Positions 54,330 through 64,000 of a stretch of 64,000 bases of DNA are shown in pieces (the first letter of the stretch is position 1; each line of letters opens with the position of its first letter). The position numbers and the translations under genes are program-made. The DNA is from Delphinapterus leucas. Taxonomy: Eukaryota; Chordata; Mammalia; Artiodactyla; Monodontidae. The notes beneath the pieces were generated by a model that saw nothing but the letters and a program-made list of their open reading frames with translations, was not told the origin of the DNA and ran no database searches. The stretch is taken from positions 45,603,047 to 45,667,046 of the forward strand of contig NW_022098036.1 of assembly GCF_002288925.2 (NCBI RefSeq), written 5' to 3'.

Positions 54330-55470
54330 CTCTCCCCCTTGAACAGGAGCCTGATCTGCTCTCAGCACCCGAGCCTGCTGGGGACAATGGCCCGAATCTC
54401 ACAAATCAGGGAGGTTTAGGACAGTGTCTCTTTGGGGCTGCCTTCTTCCTCCTTGACAAAGTCCCCTTTAGCAGTTAAAGTCCCCTTTAGCAGTTACAGA
54501 CATGTACCATATTTTTATTCTCTTTGTCAGTCAAACATCTAACATCTTTATTTCCACTTCACTGAATTTTAACTTTTTTTTTTTTTAAATATCCTTCAGC
54601 TTTTACAGAGCTCTCCCTAAAAACAGCTGGGTTAAAAGAATCTTTCAAATCAGAATACACAAGGTCTCCTGAGTGAAGTTAAGCTGGCTTCCTCCTTGAA
54701 ATTGGTGGTTTGAATTCTAGGGTCTGCTCATCTGGGACTTAATCCATTGGCTAAGACAGGAAAGGTTAGATTTCCAGGGGAAATCCTGTCCTGTGACCCC
54801 GTCTTCTCTGCACACTTATTTGGACTTATTTTTGGACTTAATCCCCCCCCCCCCCACCGCAAGACATTGCCAGCACTTGTCTCCCACAGGGAGCCCTCCT
54901 CAGAATCAGTTCTAGAGGACATCCACCCATGCACCCTGAAGTCTGAAAACAGACATGGTTTCTTTCTTCTGCTCAGGGAAATTTGATTGAAAAATAATTT
55001 CCAATTTTGCAAAGTGGAAAGTATTAGGAGAAAATCTGTTTGCTTCTGTTCTCCTTCTCCCCCCTCCTCTTCAATAATTTTAAACTATTCATAGAAACAG
55101 GCCCTTTAGGGTTAGAGAAATGTGGTAAGTTTCTAATCTCTTCATCTTTTTTTCCTGCTATCTATTTACTGCAGTCCTATATTTACAATCTAAATTTACA
55201 TTTCATTTCCATTTGCTGAAGCTTCTAATACACTTTTTCTATGACTTCCAGAACACCATGTGTAATGATAAACTCTATTGAAATGAACCAATTCAGAAGG
55301 AGCTTTTAGGGCTGGAGGCTGACATTTCTCTCTTCCCAAGACAGGTCTGGGGGTGAGCAAGTCATTATTACTCTTCCAGGCAAGCCCAAGATAGGGGCAG
55401 TGCAGCCAACTGAGCAACTAGGCTTGCGGGGTTGATGTGCCTATGTCTAAATAACCATCTGCTGAGCGTT
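54330..55470. other. Gap without J segment
   Basis: No J unit. A CCCCTTTAGCAGTTA unit is doubled in tandem near 54,463-54,497, and a pure C run lies at 54,844-54,857. Confidence 0.5.
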
Positions 55471-55477
55471 GCCCCTT

Positions 55478-55540
55478 GGGGTTAATTGAGTTTTCTTTTT
55501 AATCTAGCTCCCAAATGTCAGCTTCCTATCTTTTTAGCTC
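55478..55540 (-). pseudogene. J-like relic (possible TRAJ55)
   Basis: Minus strand RKLT then FGS, stop, IKKKTQLTP. F-G is present, but a stop follows and the framework stretch is about 10 bases too long, as if an insertion split it. No GT donor follows the CCCCAAG end and no signal was found. It lies between TRAJ54 and TRAJ56, where TRAJ55 (a pseudogene in human) belongs. Confidence 0.4.
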
Positions 55541-56430
55541 TTAGAATCTCTCTGACAGGCAAAGCTTAAGGTAAATCTCATAGATGTTTTTTGAATCTCA
55601 ACCAATATTTCATCTCTGTACACATCACAAATAAAGGAACCAAAAGAAGGATGAATATAACAACTTTGGGAGAAAATTTATAACTTCTCTGGGAGAGATG
55701 AGAATTATAAATAAAAATGGAATAACATGTGCCTTTTCTGATTATCATTGCTAGTGTCTGCAGGACTGTAAGTATCCAACCCAGTTTGGAAACATGGTAG
55801 CTGACTGGCCTGCTCTTTGAACTCTAGTTAGCAACTGAACACACAGGTCAGCGTGGAAACACTTGTTTTACATCTCATGCTATTTTAGGCATAAGGGACT
55901 TCACGAAGGTCATCTGGAACTAACATAATACTCACTAGGACATCCTGATTCTAGCCTTTCTAATGTGGATACTAATTTGGCCATGAAAGTAGAAGTTTTA
56001 CTTTGAGGTATCCATTGGGTAGTTGGTATCTCTTATGAATTGTAAGCAAAAGTTAAACCCCAGATGGCTGTCTGGAATGAGCTTCTGTTGTAGTAAATAG
56101 AGACTCCCTCATGGAGCAACATTTCAGCTACATTCAAGTTAATTAATCGATTTGTTTTGAGAATGGTAGGTAGCACTCAAAATCTCCCTCTGGTTATTGC
56201 AAGCGGGAGAGAAGGGTTGTTATTATATAAGATTAGGGAATCCTTCCCTGACACTTCCCACTGTAGTGCCCCTTTTCACTGAGGGGCACAGAAATGAGTG
56301 GGTATCCAAAGGGGCTTCTATGATAAGCTCAGCCAAGGCAAGGATGAAAAAGTCCCAGTTAGAAACGTAGTGGTTAACAGCATCCTGGGGCATTTTTTTC
56401 AGCAGTTCATGATCTTTCTGACTATTTTGA

Positions 56431-56490
56431 ATATTTGCTTTCAATCTTACCCTTTCCCTAAATATCAGCTTGTGATCAGCGTCAGCGCCA
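56431..56490 (-). pseudogene. J-like relic (second TRAJ55 candidate)
   Basis: Minus strand DHKLI then FRERVRLKANI; F-G-X-G has become F-R-E-R. The frame is open but no donor or spaced signal is clear. It too lies between TRAJ54 and TRAJ56. Either this or the unit at 55,478 is TRAJ55; the other would be an extra relic. Ends approximate. Confidence 0.35.
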
Positions 56491-57029
56491 GAAAATCTTA
56501 CATGGCTTTACTCAACTTGGTGTGGCTCCAAGAATTTGAGAATTATGGGGATTAGACAATTTCTTCCCCTAATTGCACCAACATGGAGGCCTTGGGAAGA
56601 CAAGTAGCTCACCCGAGAGTGGTCATTCAGTCGTTTATATCAATAGGCTGTATCTCACTGTCTTCCTTTGGGCTGGGTTGCATTGCCCACCCTACGTTGC
56701 TATGTACTTTAGTCTAATATATCCTTTCTTCCTAACTGCTTTCTGCCCCGACACATTAAAACTTTAGTTCAGATTCCATTTGTCAGACACACATCTCCAA
56801 CAACAACAAAAACCAGCTTTTAACATTTCCAAGGGCTTAAAGGTGTTGAAGAAACAGCCCTAAAGGGGCTCCATCAGAGGCTGCTCTCATTATTATGTTC
56901 GTCAGAAAGACCTGTGGCACCAAGTCCCCAAAGATGCTAATCACTGGATGAGTAATTCAGTGACCTTTCACTGAATTTCTAAGAATGGTGGCTTATGTTT
57001 AGAAACAAGCCATCTTCTTTAAAACATAC

Positions 57030-57090
57030 CTGGTCTAACACTCAGGTCGTTCCTCTTCCGAATGTCAGCTTATTAGTGGCTGTGGTACCA
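57030..57090 (-). pseudogene. TRAJ56: TRAJ56, frameshifted
   Basis: Reads GTTATNKLT then FGRGTT and a stop; the last part, in another frame, is LSVRP as in human TRAJ56 (YTGANSKLTFGKGITLSVRP). One base is missing after the motif, so joining cannot repair it. Donor GTATGT (57,024-57,029) is intact; nonamer AGTTTTTGC at 57,110-57,118 is good, heptamer CTTCGTG at 57,091-57,097 keeps GTG. Confidence 0.9.
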
Positions 57091-57669
57091 CACGAAGACA
57101 CGAGACTCTGCAAAAACTTAGCTGCCCAAACTCCCCTTACTACCTACTTAAATGTTTATCTATCATCCAAGAATCCCCTTGATAAAAGCGCTTTTTATAA
57201 TGAGGGTCTTGTGGTAAAGTTCATGGACCTTCTGTGGCCCTCCTTCTTCCTTGTCACTTAGTTGGAAATGTGCCAACCTTCCCTCACAACATGCCCGCTC
57301 TGGTAAAACAGGAGTAGGAACTGCCTCCCTCATTTAACAGAGGGAGACACGAGAGGCTCAGAGGGTTCATTGATTTTCTCTTAGTCCCATGGAAAATTCT
57401 ACCAGTTCTAATACGAAATTAAACTTTCTATCAGTCTGACTCCTTAGTTTAATGCTGCAGTAGCACTGTCACTCTGGTTTATTAGATAAAATAGCACGTG
57501 AGGGTAAACAGCAGAGTCCCACGGGAGGTAGGTACACATCAATGGCTGTTTCAGTTGGAATCCACCAATGGGGCTGCCATGGTTTGGACTTGCGTTATAA
57601 AAGAAAATGGAAAATTTAGGAATCAGGGTTCCAGAGAGAAATCTGGAAGCATTAGTTATTCAGACTTAC

Positions 57670-57732
57670 ATGGGCTTACTGTCAGTTTCGTTCCCTTTCC
57701 AAAGAAGAGTCTTTCAGATCCACCCTGAGTTA
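57670..57732 (-). CDS. TRAJ57: TRAJ57 joining segment
   Basis: Reads TQGGSERLF then FGKGTKLTVSP; human TRAJ57 is TQGGSEKLVFGKGTKLTVNP. Donor GTAAGT at 57,664-57,669. At 12 bases from nonamer AGTATTTGC (57,752-57,760) the heptamer is GAGGGTG (57,733-57,739), poor except for the GTG edge. Frame intact. Confidence 0.94.
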
Positions 57733-57959
57733 CACCCTCACAGACTGCTTTGCAAATACTGCCAAGGCCCTTCCATCAGGTGCTGGGAACGCTGGCTCCT
57801 CCCGCTTTCCCAGAGGAAGCACAAAGGCAGAAACACAATGTTGTGCGATTACACAGTTAAATGGTCATTCCTGAAAAGGGGGTGGGGAGGACCATGGAAA
57901 CAATTTAATCCATCTTTACCTAACATTAGATTACCTTCATTAATTGACTGATTAGCTTA

Positions 57960-58105
57960 GTTGGTAGGCAGTTGCAATTAATTGGAATAGCTCAGGCTTT
58001 GGGGTCAGACAGACTTGGGTTTGCAACCCAGGGCGAGTCCCTTAACTTGCTGCCCCTCACTTCCCCTACCTGTAAAGTGGGGAGAATGACGCCGCACTGT
58101 GATGC
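57960..58105. repeat. MIR-like ancient SINE fragment
   Basis: GGCTTTGGGGTCAGACAGAC, TTGCAACCCAGGGCGAGTCC and CTACCTGTAAAGTGGGGAGA are the standard phrases of a MIR, in order. A further MIR-like 3' end (TCTATAAAATGAGGATAATA) lies at about 58,390-58,520. Confidence 0.7.
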
Positions 58106-58884
58106 TGCTGTACAGACTAGGATCTGTAGGTGGGTTGCAGTGGTCCTGCTGCTTGATCTCTGGCTTGCTTAGCTGACAGCACACTTCTCTAGGGATTATT
58201 TTACCAACTCTAGAGACCAAAGTGTCAGTGATTGCCCGCCCAAACATAATCCCCCCAACTGGTAAACATTTAGCTCTGGAAGCTGAGTCTCAAGAATTAA
58301 ATTCCAGGCCCTCTCTCTCACTGAGTCAATCTGAAGAAGTTACTCAACCTCTCCCTGTGCTTCTATAAAAATATAAAAATTTAAAAAGTTCTCTTCTATA
58401 AAATGAGGATAATAACAGCACTTAACCCACATAGCTGGTATAAGGGTTGACTGTGGTAATGGATCGAAAGCATGCAGCACATTGCCTAGCACATAGTAAG
58501 CAATTAATAAATCATCATTATTTTCCTCCCCAGAAGCCAAACACATTGACAATGTTCCTCTTTTCAGAATGACCTAAAAATCCTAAAGTCCGTGGGCACT
58601 TCTCTTCCTCTAACTGGTAAACCAGCAGAGCTGTGAGGGCAACAGAAGAACCACCAAGCAGTTTGATGAGGAGGGTAAGTGATTTTGTGAGAATTTAGCA
58701 AAAGCTGTATCCAGCTGCACCTTCATGGTTGGACCGTTTTGGGGGATGTGGAGAGGGTATCTTTTAGCCAGGCAGGATTTAAATATGAGCGGAGATGGGC
58801 CAGGAAGCCTCATCCCCATCAGTCACTGTAAAAAGGATCTCATATCATTTTCAAGAAGAGGGTTCAGTGCTGTCCTCCACTTAC

Positions 58885-58947
58885 CAAGATGCACCATGAG
58901 CTGAGTCCCTTTCCCAAATGTCATTTTAGAGCCACTGGTTTGCTGAA
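58885..58947 (-). CDS. TRAJ58: TRAJ58 joining segment
   Basis: Reads QQTSGSKMT then FGKGTQLMVHL; human TRAJ58 is QQTSGSRLTFGEGTQLTVNP. Donor GTAAGT at 58,879-58,884; heptamer CATTGTG at 58,948-58,954; nonamer GGTTTTTGC at 58,967-58,975. The final Pro is Leu. Intact. Confidence 0.95.
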
Positions 58948-58989
58948 CACAATGCTGAGGGGCTTTGCAAAAACCTGTGGGGTTAATTT

Positions 58990-60030
58990 AAGGAACCCAG
59001 CTTTGCAGAGCTTCCCAAGAACTAAACATTTCCTTCAGCCTCCAAGCTTTTAAGACAGGATAAGTGATGGTGTCTCTCTTTGTGGTAGCCCAGAGCTTCA
59101 GTGCTGAGAGATATGTCCAGAGATGATTGCCACTTTAAGACACAGGAAGGCTCAGCATGCCGATTCTGTACACACATTCTGTGGTTCAAAGTAATTGCAT
59201 AGCTGATGCAATCTATCATAGAATATAAAATCCCACTGGGAGAGAAATTAGCTCTGTGGAATTTATAGGTAGTGTTTGATGGTCACAGTCAATTGTCTGA
59301 AGACAAGACCAGCATTTTCCTTTTGGCTTTTTGCATCTCTGCCTCAGTCTGCAGGTGGCTGCACCTTTCCCCTCATATCAAGTTTAGCTGTTCTGACTTT
59401 AGCCACCTTTCCCCCCCACAAACAGGCATGTGATGATTTTATCTCCCTTTAGAACTCCGTGGTTCTGTTTTGAGCTCGCTAAGTCTTGGATAAAGAATGT
59501 TTGGGGTTCAAATGAAGTTGCTCAGTCAAGAACCATGATGTTTTCTTTCCCTTGGGTCTGGCCTGGTCCAGAGCTGTGAGCTGTCTTGGCTTTGCCCTGG
59601 ACCAGGCTCAGCTGCGAGACAATGAGCAAGTTCACAAACCTCTCTGAGTTTCACTATCCTCATCGGCAAAATTACGGAAGTGAGTTTGGTGGTCTTTATG
59701 GACTTTCTGAGCTGTTAGTCTTTGATTTGATTCTCTGGACCTAATCTATCCAAAAATGCTGTGCAAATGTATTTTTTCCCCTCAGCGTGTCTAGTCTTCC
59801 TCCCTATTTCCTAAACAAAATAAAACAAATAAGCAGAGAATAGAAAAGTAGGTCTCTACTTATTATACAGGGAAATAAAGATTTCCAAGCCTACCGTCTG
59901 CCTTAACATTAGATCTTTTTAGACGTTTGAAGTCAAAATTTTGGAACCAAATCCTCAGGGAGGAGTGTTCTTTCTTTGGAGCTTCCAGATAATTCAAAAA
60001 CCAAACCAAATAAACTGACACCTTTGGTTT
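58990..60030. other. Gap without J segment
   Basis: About 59,615-59,690 has MIR-like phrases (CTCTGAGTTTCACTATCCTC). Nothing else was recognised. Confidence 0.45.
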
Positions 60031-60045
60031 AAAGCTAGTACTTAC

Positions 60046-60105
60046 TAAGTTTCACTCTCACTTGAGTCCTGGTTCCGGGCGTAAATTTCCTGTTTCCTTC
60101 CTTCC
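60046..60105 (-). CDS. TRAJ59: TRAJ59 joining segment, motif lost (P-G-T-R)
   Basis: Reads KEGNRKFT then PGTRTQVRVKL; human TRAJ59 is KEGNRKFTFGMGAQVRVKL. Both the Phe (to Pro) and the second Gly (to Arg) are gone, although the flanks are nearly identical. Donor GTAAGT at 60,040-60,045; heptamer TCCTGTG at 60,106-60,112; nonamer AGTTTATGT at 60,125-60,133. Open frame, probably non-functional protein. Confidence 0.92.
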
Positions 60106-60294
60106 CACAGGAGCCGAAGCCTTTACATAAACTACAGGCTCTTGCTTACCCACAGGAAAAGTGATTTGATACTTAGTCTTTTCCCAACGGATAAGGGAAT
60201 TCATCATCTAGCCAAGGGTGTCAGCTCTCTGGTTGCTAGATGTTAGATGCTGAGGGGGTTTTGTTAACACTACGTCTGAAATGGAGGTACTCAC

Positions 60295-60351
60295 CCAGGC
60301 TTACAATTAACTGAGTCCCCTTCCCAAAAGTGGGTTTCTCAGTGCTCTTCA
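60295..60351 (-). CDS. TRAJ60: TRAJ60 joining segment
   Basis: Reads KSTEKPT then FGKGTQLIVSL, with the LIVSL ending I associate with TRAJ60. Donor GTGAGT at 60,289-60,294; consensus heptamer CACTGTG at 60,352-60,358; nonamer ACTTTTGGT at 60,371-60,379. It lies only 190 bases from TRAJ59. I recall human TRAJ60 as non-functional; here it is open. Confidence 0.88.
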
Positions 60352-61030
60352 CACAGTGCCTGGGCCCTTTACCAAAAGTCCCTCTTAGTGCTGGGCTGTG
60401 ACTTCCCCTTCTCTGATGCAGCCTGTCTCTAGTGTGATGAGGGGCACAGTGGGGGGCCAGCTTCATGAGCAAGGTCACTTAGGGTTGCCCCTCTCTTACG
60501 AATGCAGCCCAGGACTCAGGCCATGAGCAAAGCAGGAACAACCATGATGGGGGGCGGTGTGTCATCCAAAGTTCTTTTCTGGCTTCCTGGGCAGCTGAGA
60601 CCCCTGTATGCTGAATATCTCACAGGCAATTTCTTATTGCCCACCCTGTTGTACAGATCAATAAAAACCATAACTGCCTGGTGGTTCATCGTTAGTTTTG
60701 ACCTACAAAAGGAAAGGAGACCCCCGTGGGCATCAAGTATAGGAGGGATGCCAGCCCCCCTTTTTCATTATTGGAAAGACAAAAAGTACCACTTCTTCCT
60801 TTGTTGACGGCGAGCCTAATTTCAGAAATGTATGATTGATTCTTGAAAAGCTCTCCCTCCATAGACTTAATAGATCAAGAAAATTTACAGTTGGGAAGAG
60901 AAACCTGCCCTAAAAAATAATGAAATATGTGCTAAAGCCAATCATAAAATAACATTTTTGATTATCTTGTGTATTAGATTATCCATGCTGTTGTGTACAT
61001 TTCTTTCTCCCCTGAAGCTAAGTTACTTAC

Positions 61031-61078
61031 TCAGGGCCACAGTTAACTGTGTCTGGGTCTCAAAGGTAAATCTGCTGT
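61031..61078 (-). pseudogene. Extra J-like unit between TRAJ60 and TRAJ61
   Basis: Reads DSRFT then FETQTQLTVAL with one base left over and donor GTAAGT (61,025-61,030), so all but the motif is J-like; F-G-X-G is F-E-T-Q. The nonamer GGGTTTTGT at 61,095-61,103 is good, but the only heptamer-like AACAATG (61,079-61,085) is 9 bases away. Human numbering has no J here. Could be an unnumbered J that lost Gly codons and spacing. Confidence 0.6.
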
Positions 61079-61309
61079 CATTGTTCATCCATTGACAAAA
61101 CCCCTCCTGCCTTAGGGCAATGATACCATCTCCTCAGAAGCTGGCCCAGATGATCCCTGGGAAAAACTGTGGGCACTTAATAAATATTTGTTAAATTGAA
61201 TTGAATTGTAGTAAACATTAATCTTTTGTTCCTATTCCTTAAGGAGCCCTTGAATAACTCTCTGACAATTTTCAGATGAAAAAAATTAATTCTGCCAGAT
61301 ATTACTTAC

Positions 61310-61369
61310 TGAGTTTCAAGATTCCTCTAGTCTTGGCTCCAAATGTCAGTTTCCTGTTAACCCAATTCC
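61310..61369 (-). CDS. TRAJ61: TRAJ61 joining segment, motif F-G-A-K
   Basis: Reads NWVNRKLT then FGAKTRGILKL; human TRAJ61 is YRVNRKLTFGANTRGIMKL, which also lacks the second Gly. Donor GTAAGT at 61,304-61,309; heptamer TCTTGTG at 61,370-61,376; nonamer GTTTTTTGT at 61,389-61,397. This is the most 5' numbered J, the usual first target of alpha rearrangement together with its neighbours. Likely poor or non-functional, as in human. Confidence 0.93.
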
Positions 61370-61399
61370 CACAAGAGTGAACACCTTTACAAAAAACAG

Positions 61400-62550
61400 A
61401 AGCCTCAGCATGGTTGAAAGGGATCAACTTTGTTCTCCTTCCACACTAGTCGGAGACAGCTCTCTGTCCGCCACAGGTACCCTATCTTTCCTGGGAAAGG
61501 TCTACCCTCCTTTCCTCTGCCAGGGCAGAGGTAGGAGGGGGCAGAGTAGATTTCAGGGATGAAGATGATAAATAAGATATCGAAATGTTATCACGCTATG
61601 CAGAGACTTTTTTTTTTGCCAAATTAATGGTTTTTTTTTTGTTTTGTTTTGTTTTTCTCCCCAAAGGCTGTTTTCAGCACTTTCTCTCTCCCAGATGCAA
61701 TAATAACTGGATTCCAAGTTGGCATCTGGGCACAAACCTCCAGGCTCTGATGAGTCACACATATTTCATCAAGAAATGATGCTACCTCCCACTGAAGAAG
61801 TGTGCTTTGCTTTTTCCCCTTGCTGGGCAATGAGGAGTTCAAGCAACATGCAGAGGGGAATATAAACCCATAACTCTCTCAGGATAGATCTGCAGCTTCA
61901 AACATTAGCATCCTAGAATGCAAGACCTGGGAGGGAACTTAGCAGCTGCCGGGGCCAATGTCCTCAGTTTAAAGATGAAGAAGCCCAGGCCCTGAGGGGT
62001 AAAGTTGCTCAAGCCCATGCCAGTAGATAGAGGCAGAGCTGAGGCTAGAACTCAGAAAACCTAAGTCCCAATCCTGCCTTCTTCCTTCCTGTGACTCAGG
62101 AGAACAGGGATCTTCCCTGGGTAGTCCCCATCCTTAGTGGCTCTCCTGGCCAGCCCAGGTATGATTATCTCTGTTAAGCTGTGAATAAGCCACACAAGGG
62201 AAATGTTTGGTTTCAGTGCAGTGTTTAAAATTTTAAAGAGCGGTATAGAACATCTTAATTCATTTTCAAAATTTTATTTCTTAGGCTGCAGGCCACAGCA
62301 ACTGATAGTGGGGGAAATGGCCCGTGAGGTCTCAGGGAAGCCAAGGGAAAGATAGAGATTTAGAAATTTGTCCTTTACCAAAAGGACAACCCAACAGAGA
62401 GTTGGCTCTGATTAGTCTTTCTCTGCAGGACTCATTACAGGCCTGACATCTAGAGCAGGGGTCTTGGCACACACAAAGTGGTGTCAAAAATATCTGTGGC
62501 ACATATTGCTAACAGACACATCACACCTCTCCTCTGAGTCTAGATGTGGC
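61400..62550. other. Flank upstream of TRAJ61; MIR-like patch
   Basis: This is the start of the region where the TEA germline promoter is expected in human and mouse. I cannot place it from sequence. About 61,915-62,080 has MIR-like phrases (TTTAAAGATGAAGAAGCCCA). T-rich runs lie at 61,610-61,660. Confidence 0.4.
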
Positions 62551-62554
62551 CTCA

Positions 62555-62641
62555 GTTCTTTTTCTTAATTGAAGTATAGTTGATTTACAATATTGTGTTA
62601 GTTTCAGGTATACAGCAAAGTGACTCAGTTCTCTCTCTCTC

Positions 62642-62686
<45 letters not shown>

Positions 62687-62775
62687 GATTTTTTCATTAT
62701 AGGTTATTGTAAGATTTTGAATATATTTCCTTCTGCTATACAGTAAATTCTTGTTGTTTATCTATTTTACATATA
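62555..62775 (-). mobile_element. L1 3'-end fragment with AT microsatellite
   Basis: TTAATTGAAGTATAGTTGAT, TTACAATATTGTGTTAGTTT and CAGGTATACAGCAAAGTGAC, read backwards, are the 3' end of an L1. An alternating run (62,646-62,684, mostly AT) splits it. No coding capacity. Confidence 0.85.
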
Positions 62776-62969
62776 GTTCACAATCCTTCTTAAAACTGTG
62801 CTCCAGATAGCTACTACCAAATTCTAGCCCTTGGTAATTGAGATATAACCTGTTTGCCCTCGTGCCTGGGGAATAAATGGAGAGAAGATCCTGCCGATGG
62901 CTTGAGAAATCTGGTTGGCAAGGGTCAGGCCAGGTCCCACACAGCCCCATCATGAAAGGTATCACTCAC

Positions 62970-63015
62970 CTGGCTGGACCAAGACTGTTCCTTCCATAGG
63001 CTGCTCCAGAGGTGG
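62970..63015 (-). other. J-like or TEA-like exon end with GTGAGT donor
   Basis: On the minus strand a donor GTGAGT (62,964-62,969) follows bases that read PMEGTVLVQP in the one-base-over phase, similar to the end of a J framework, without F-G. No 12-signal is present. It lies about 1.6 kb upstream of TRAJ61, near where the TEA germline exon is expected in human and mouse. Relic J or TEA exon cannot be told apart here. Confidence 0.3.
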
Positions 63016-63861
63016 CAACAGTAAAACCATGGAGTATCTCTTTGCCCTCACAGCTTGCTCTCAAACGCAGGCTTTGGGAAACAAACCGAGGTAGCGTTCT
63101 TCGTGGCTTACTCTTGCCTAAAGAGCCTTCAGCAAGATTTTTCCCCCAAACAGAGGTCCTGGGGGTGGAAGACATCTACTGGACCTTGGTCCCTCCCTGG
63201 CATGCTTCTTCTTATCCATCGACCCAGGTCTGTCCCGGGGGTCCTGGAATGGAATGTGGCACAGGAAGAAAGTGATGCGGAAACCCTTTCTCCAGACCAC
63301 TCAATCCCGTTGTTACACATTCAGATATTTCTAAGCTTTTCCTTTTAATCACATTTCTATTCTTTCATAAAAAAGAGATATGTTTGTCTATATCCATCCA
63401 AAGACATTTCCCTGTGTCCTTTACTGTTGCAGTAGGCTTTTGTTTGACAGGGAAATGCCCATCAACCCTTGTTGGGTGCTATCTCATGTCCTCGAAGACA
63501 GTACTCTGAGTGACTGGGGAGGATGGGTCCTTTGGGCCAACAGAGCAGCACCTGCCAGTGTCAGGGCTGAAAGGGGATCGGGGAACAGAAGCAGCAACTT
63601 TGACCTAAGTTCGGAACAAAGAATATTTTCTTCCCCTGACCTATTTTCTGCCAACCTCTAGTATGACCCATTTATGGAGATGGGCTAATTAGAACAGCAG
63701 AGGGCGCTGTAAGGTCAGAAACAAAGCTGCCCGCCTCAGAAGAAACTGGGAGAAAAGTCCCTTTTTTTGAGTGATAATAGTGATCAAGGTCCAAGCCTGG
63801 GACAAGTGTGGCTTGTTTACCAAATCCCTGGGACCCCGCCAGGTCTGAAGCCCTCTGTTTA

Positions 63862-64000
63862 TTTATTTATTTTAAACTTTTATTTATTTAAATTTTTTAA
63901 ACATCTTTATTGCAGTATAATTGCTTTACAATGGTGTGTTAGTTTCTGCTTTATAACAAAGTGAATCAGTTATACATATACATATGTTCCCACAACTCTT
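63862..64000 (-). mobile_element. L1 3' end, running out of the window
   Basis: T-rich start then CATCTTTATTGCAGTATAAT and TTGCTTTACAATGGTGTGTT, the same 3' end as the copy at 29,183. The element continues beyond base 64,000. Confidence 0.88.

Overview
This window is the germline T cell receptor alpha joining (TRAJ) cluster of a mammal, all on the minus strand. The sequence holds dozens of 50-70 base segments, about 1 kb apart. Read on the minus strand, each has a 12-spacer recombination signal (nonamer like GGTTTTTGT, 12 bases, heptamer like CACTGTG), then a short open frame with a Phe-Gly-X-Gly type motif, then a GT splice donor. Matching the encoded residues to human TRAJ residues known to me gives an unbroken order TRAJ6 (cut by the window edge at base 1) to TRAJ61 (61,310-61,369). 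TRAC and TRAJ1-5 should lie to the left of base 1, and the delta constant region to the right of 64,000. Neither is in the window.

The host is very probably a cetacean. Six tRNA-derived SINEs of the CHR type carry the form of consensus I associate with whales and dolphins, several with clear target-site duplications, and there are L1 3' ends typical of Cetartiodactyla. This is pattern recognition, not a database match.

Layout: 1-10 kb TRAJ6-TRAJ15; 10-20 kb TRAJ16-TRAJ24; 20-30 kb TRAJ25-TRAJ32; 30-40 kb TRAJ33-TRAJ41 (no convincing TRAJ36); 40-50 kb TRAJ42-TRAJ51; 50-61.4 kb TRAJ52-TRAJ61 plus several extra J-like relics; 61.4-64 kb the upstream flank where the TEA germline promoter is expected. 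Each J joins to a V gene by RAG cutting at its 12-signal; its donor then splices to TRAC. A J works only if signal, F/W-G-X-G frame and donor phase (one base left over) all hold. Breaks occur in TRAJ16 (donor AT for GT), TRAJ32, TRAJ35 and TRAJ56 (one-base deletions), TRAJ51 (stop, no motif, no donor) and TRAJ39 (one-base insertion that joining could absorb). TRAJ14, 23, 25, 27, 41, 49, 59 and 61 have altered F-G-X-G motifs. The innate-like J segments TRAJ18 (iNKT) and TRAJ33/12/20 (MAIT) are open.

The most novel material is a set of J-like units without an obvious human counterpart, at 7,470, 26,353, 37,316, 51,265, 52,683, 55,478, 56,431 and 61,031. The one at 7,470 keeps an exactly spaced 12-signal, an F-G and a GTAAGT donor. 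No ordinary protein-coding gene, rRNA, tRNA gene or CRISPR array was seen. Gaps of 0.3-1.5 kb between J segments that are not listed hold nothing I recognise.
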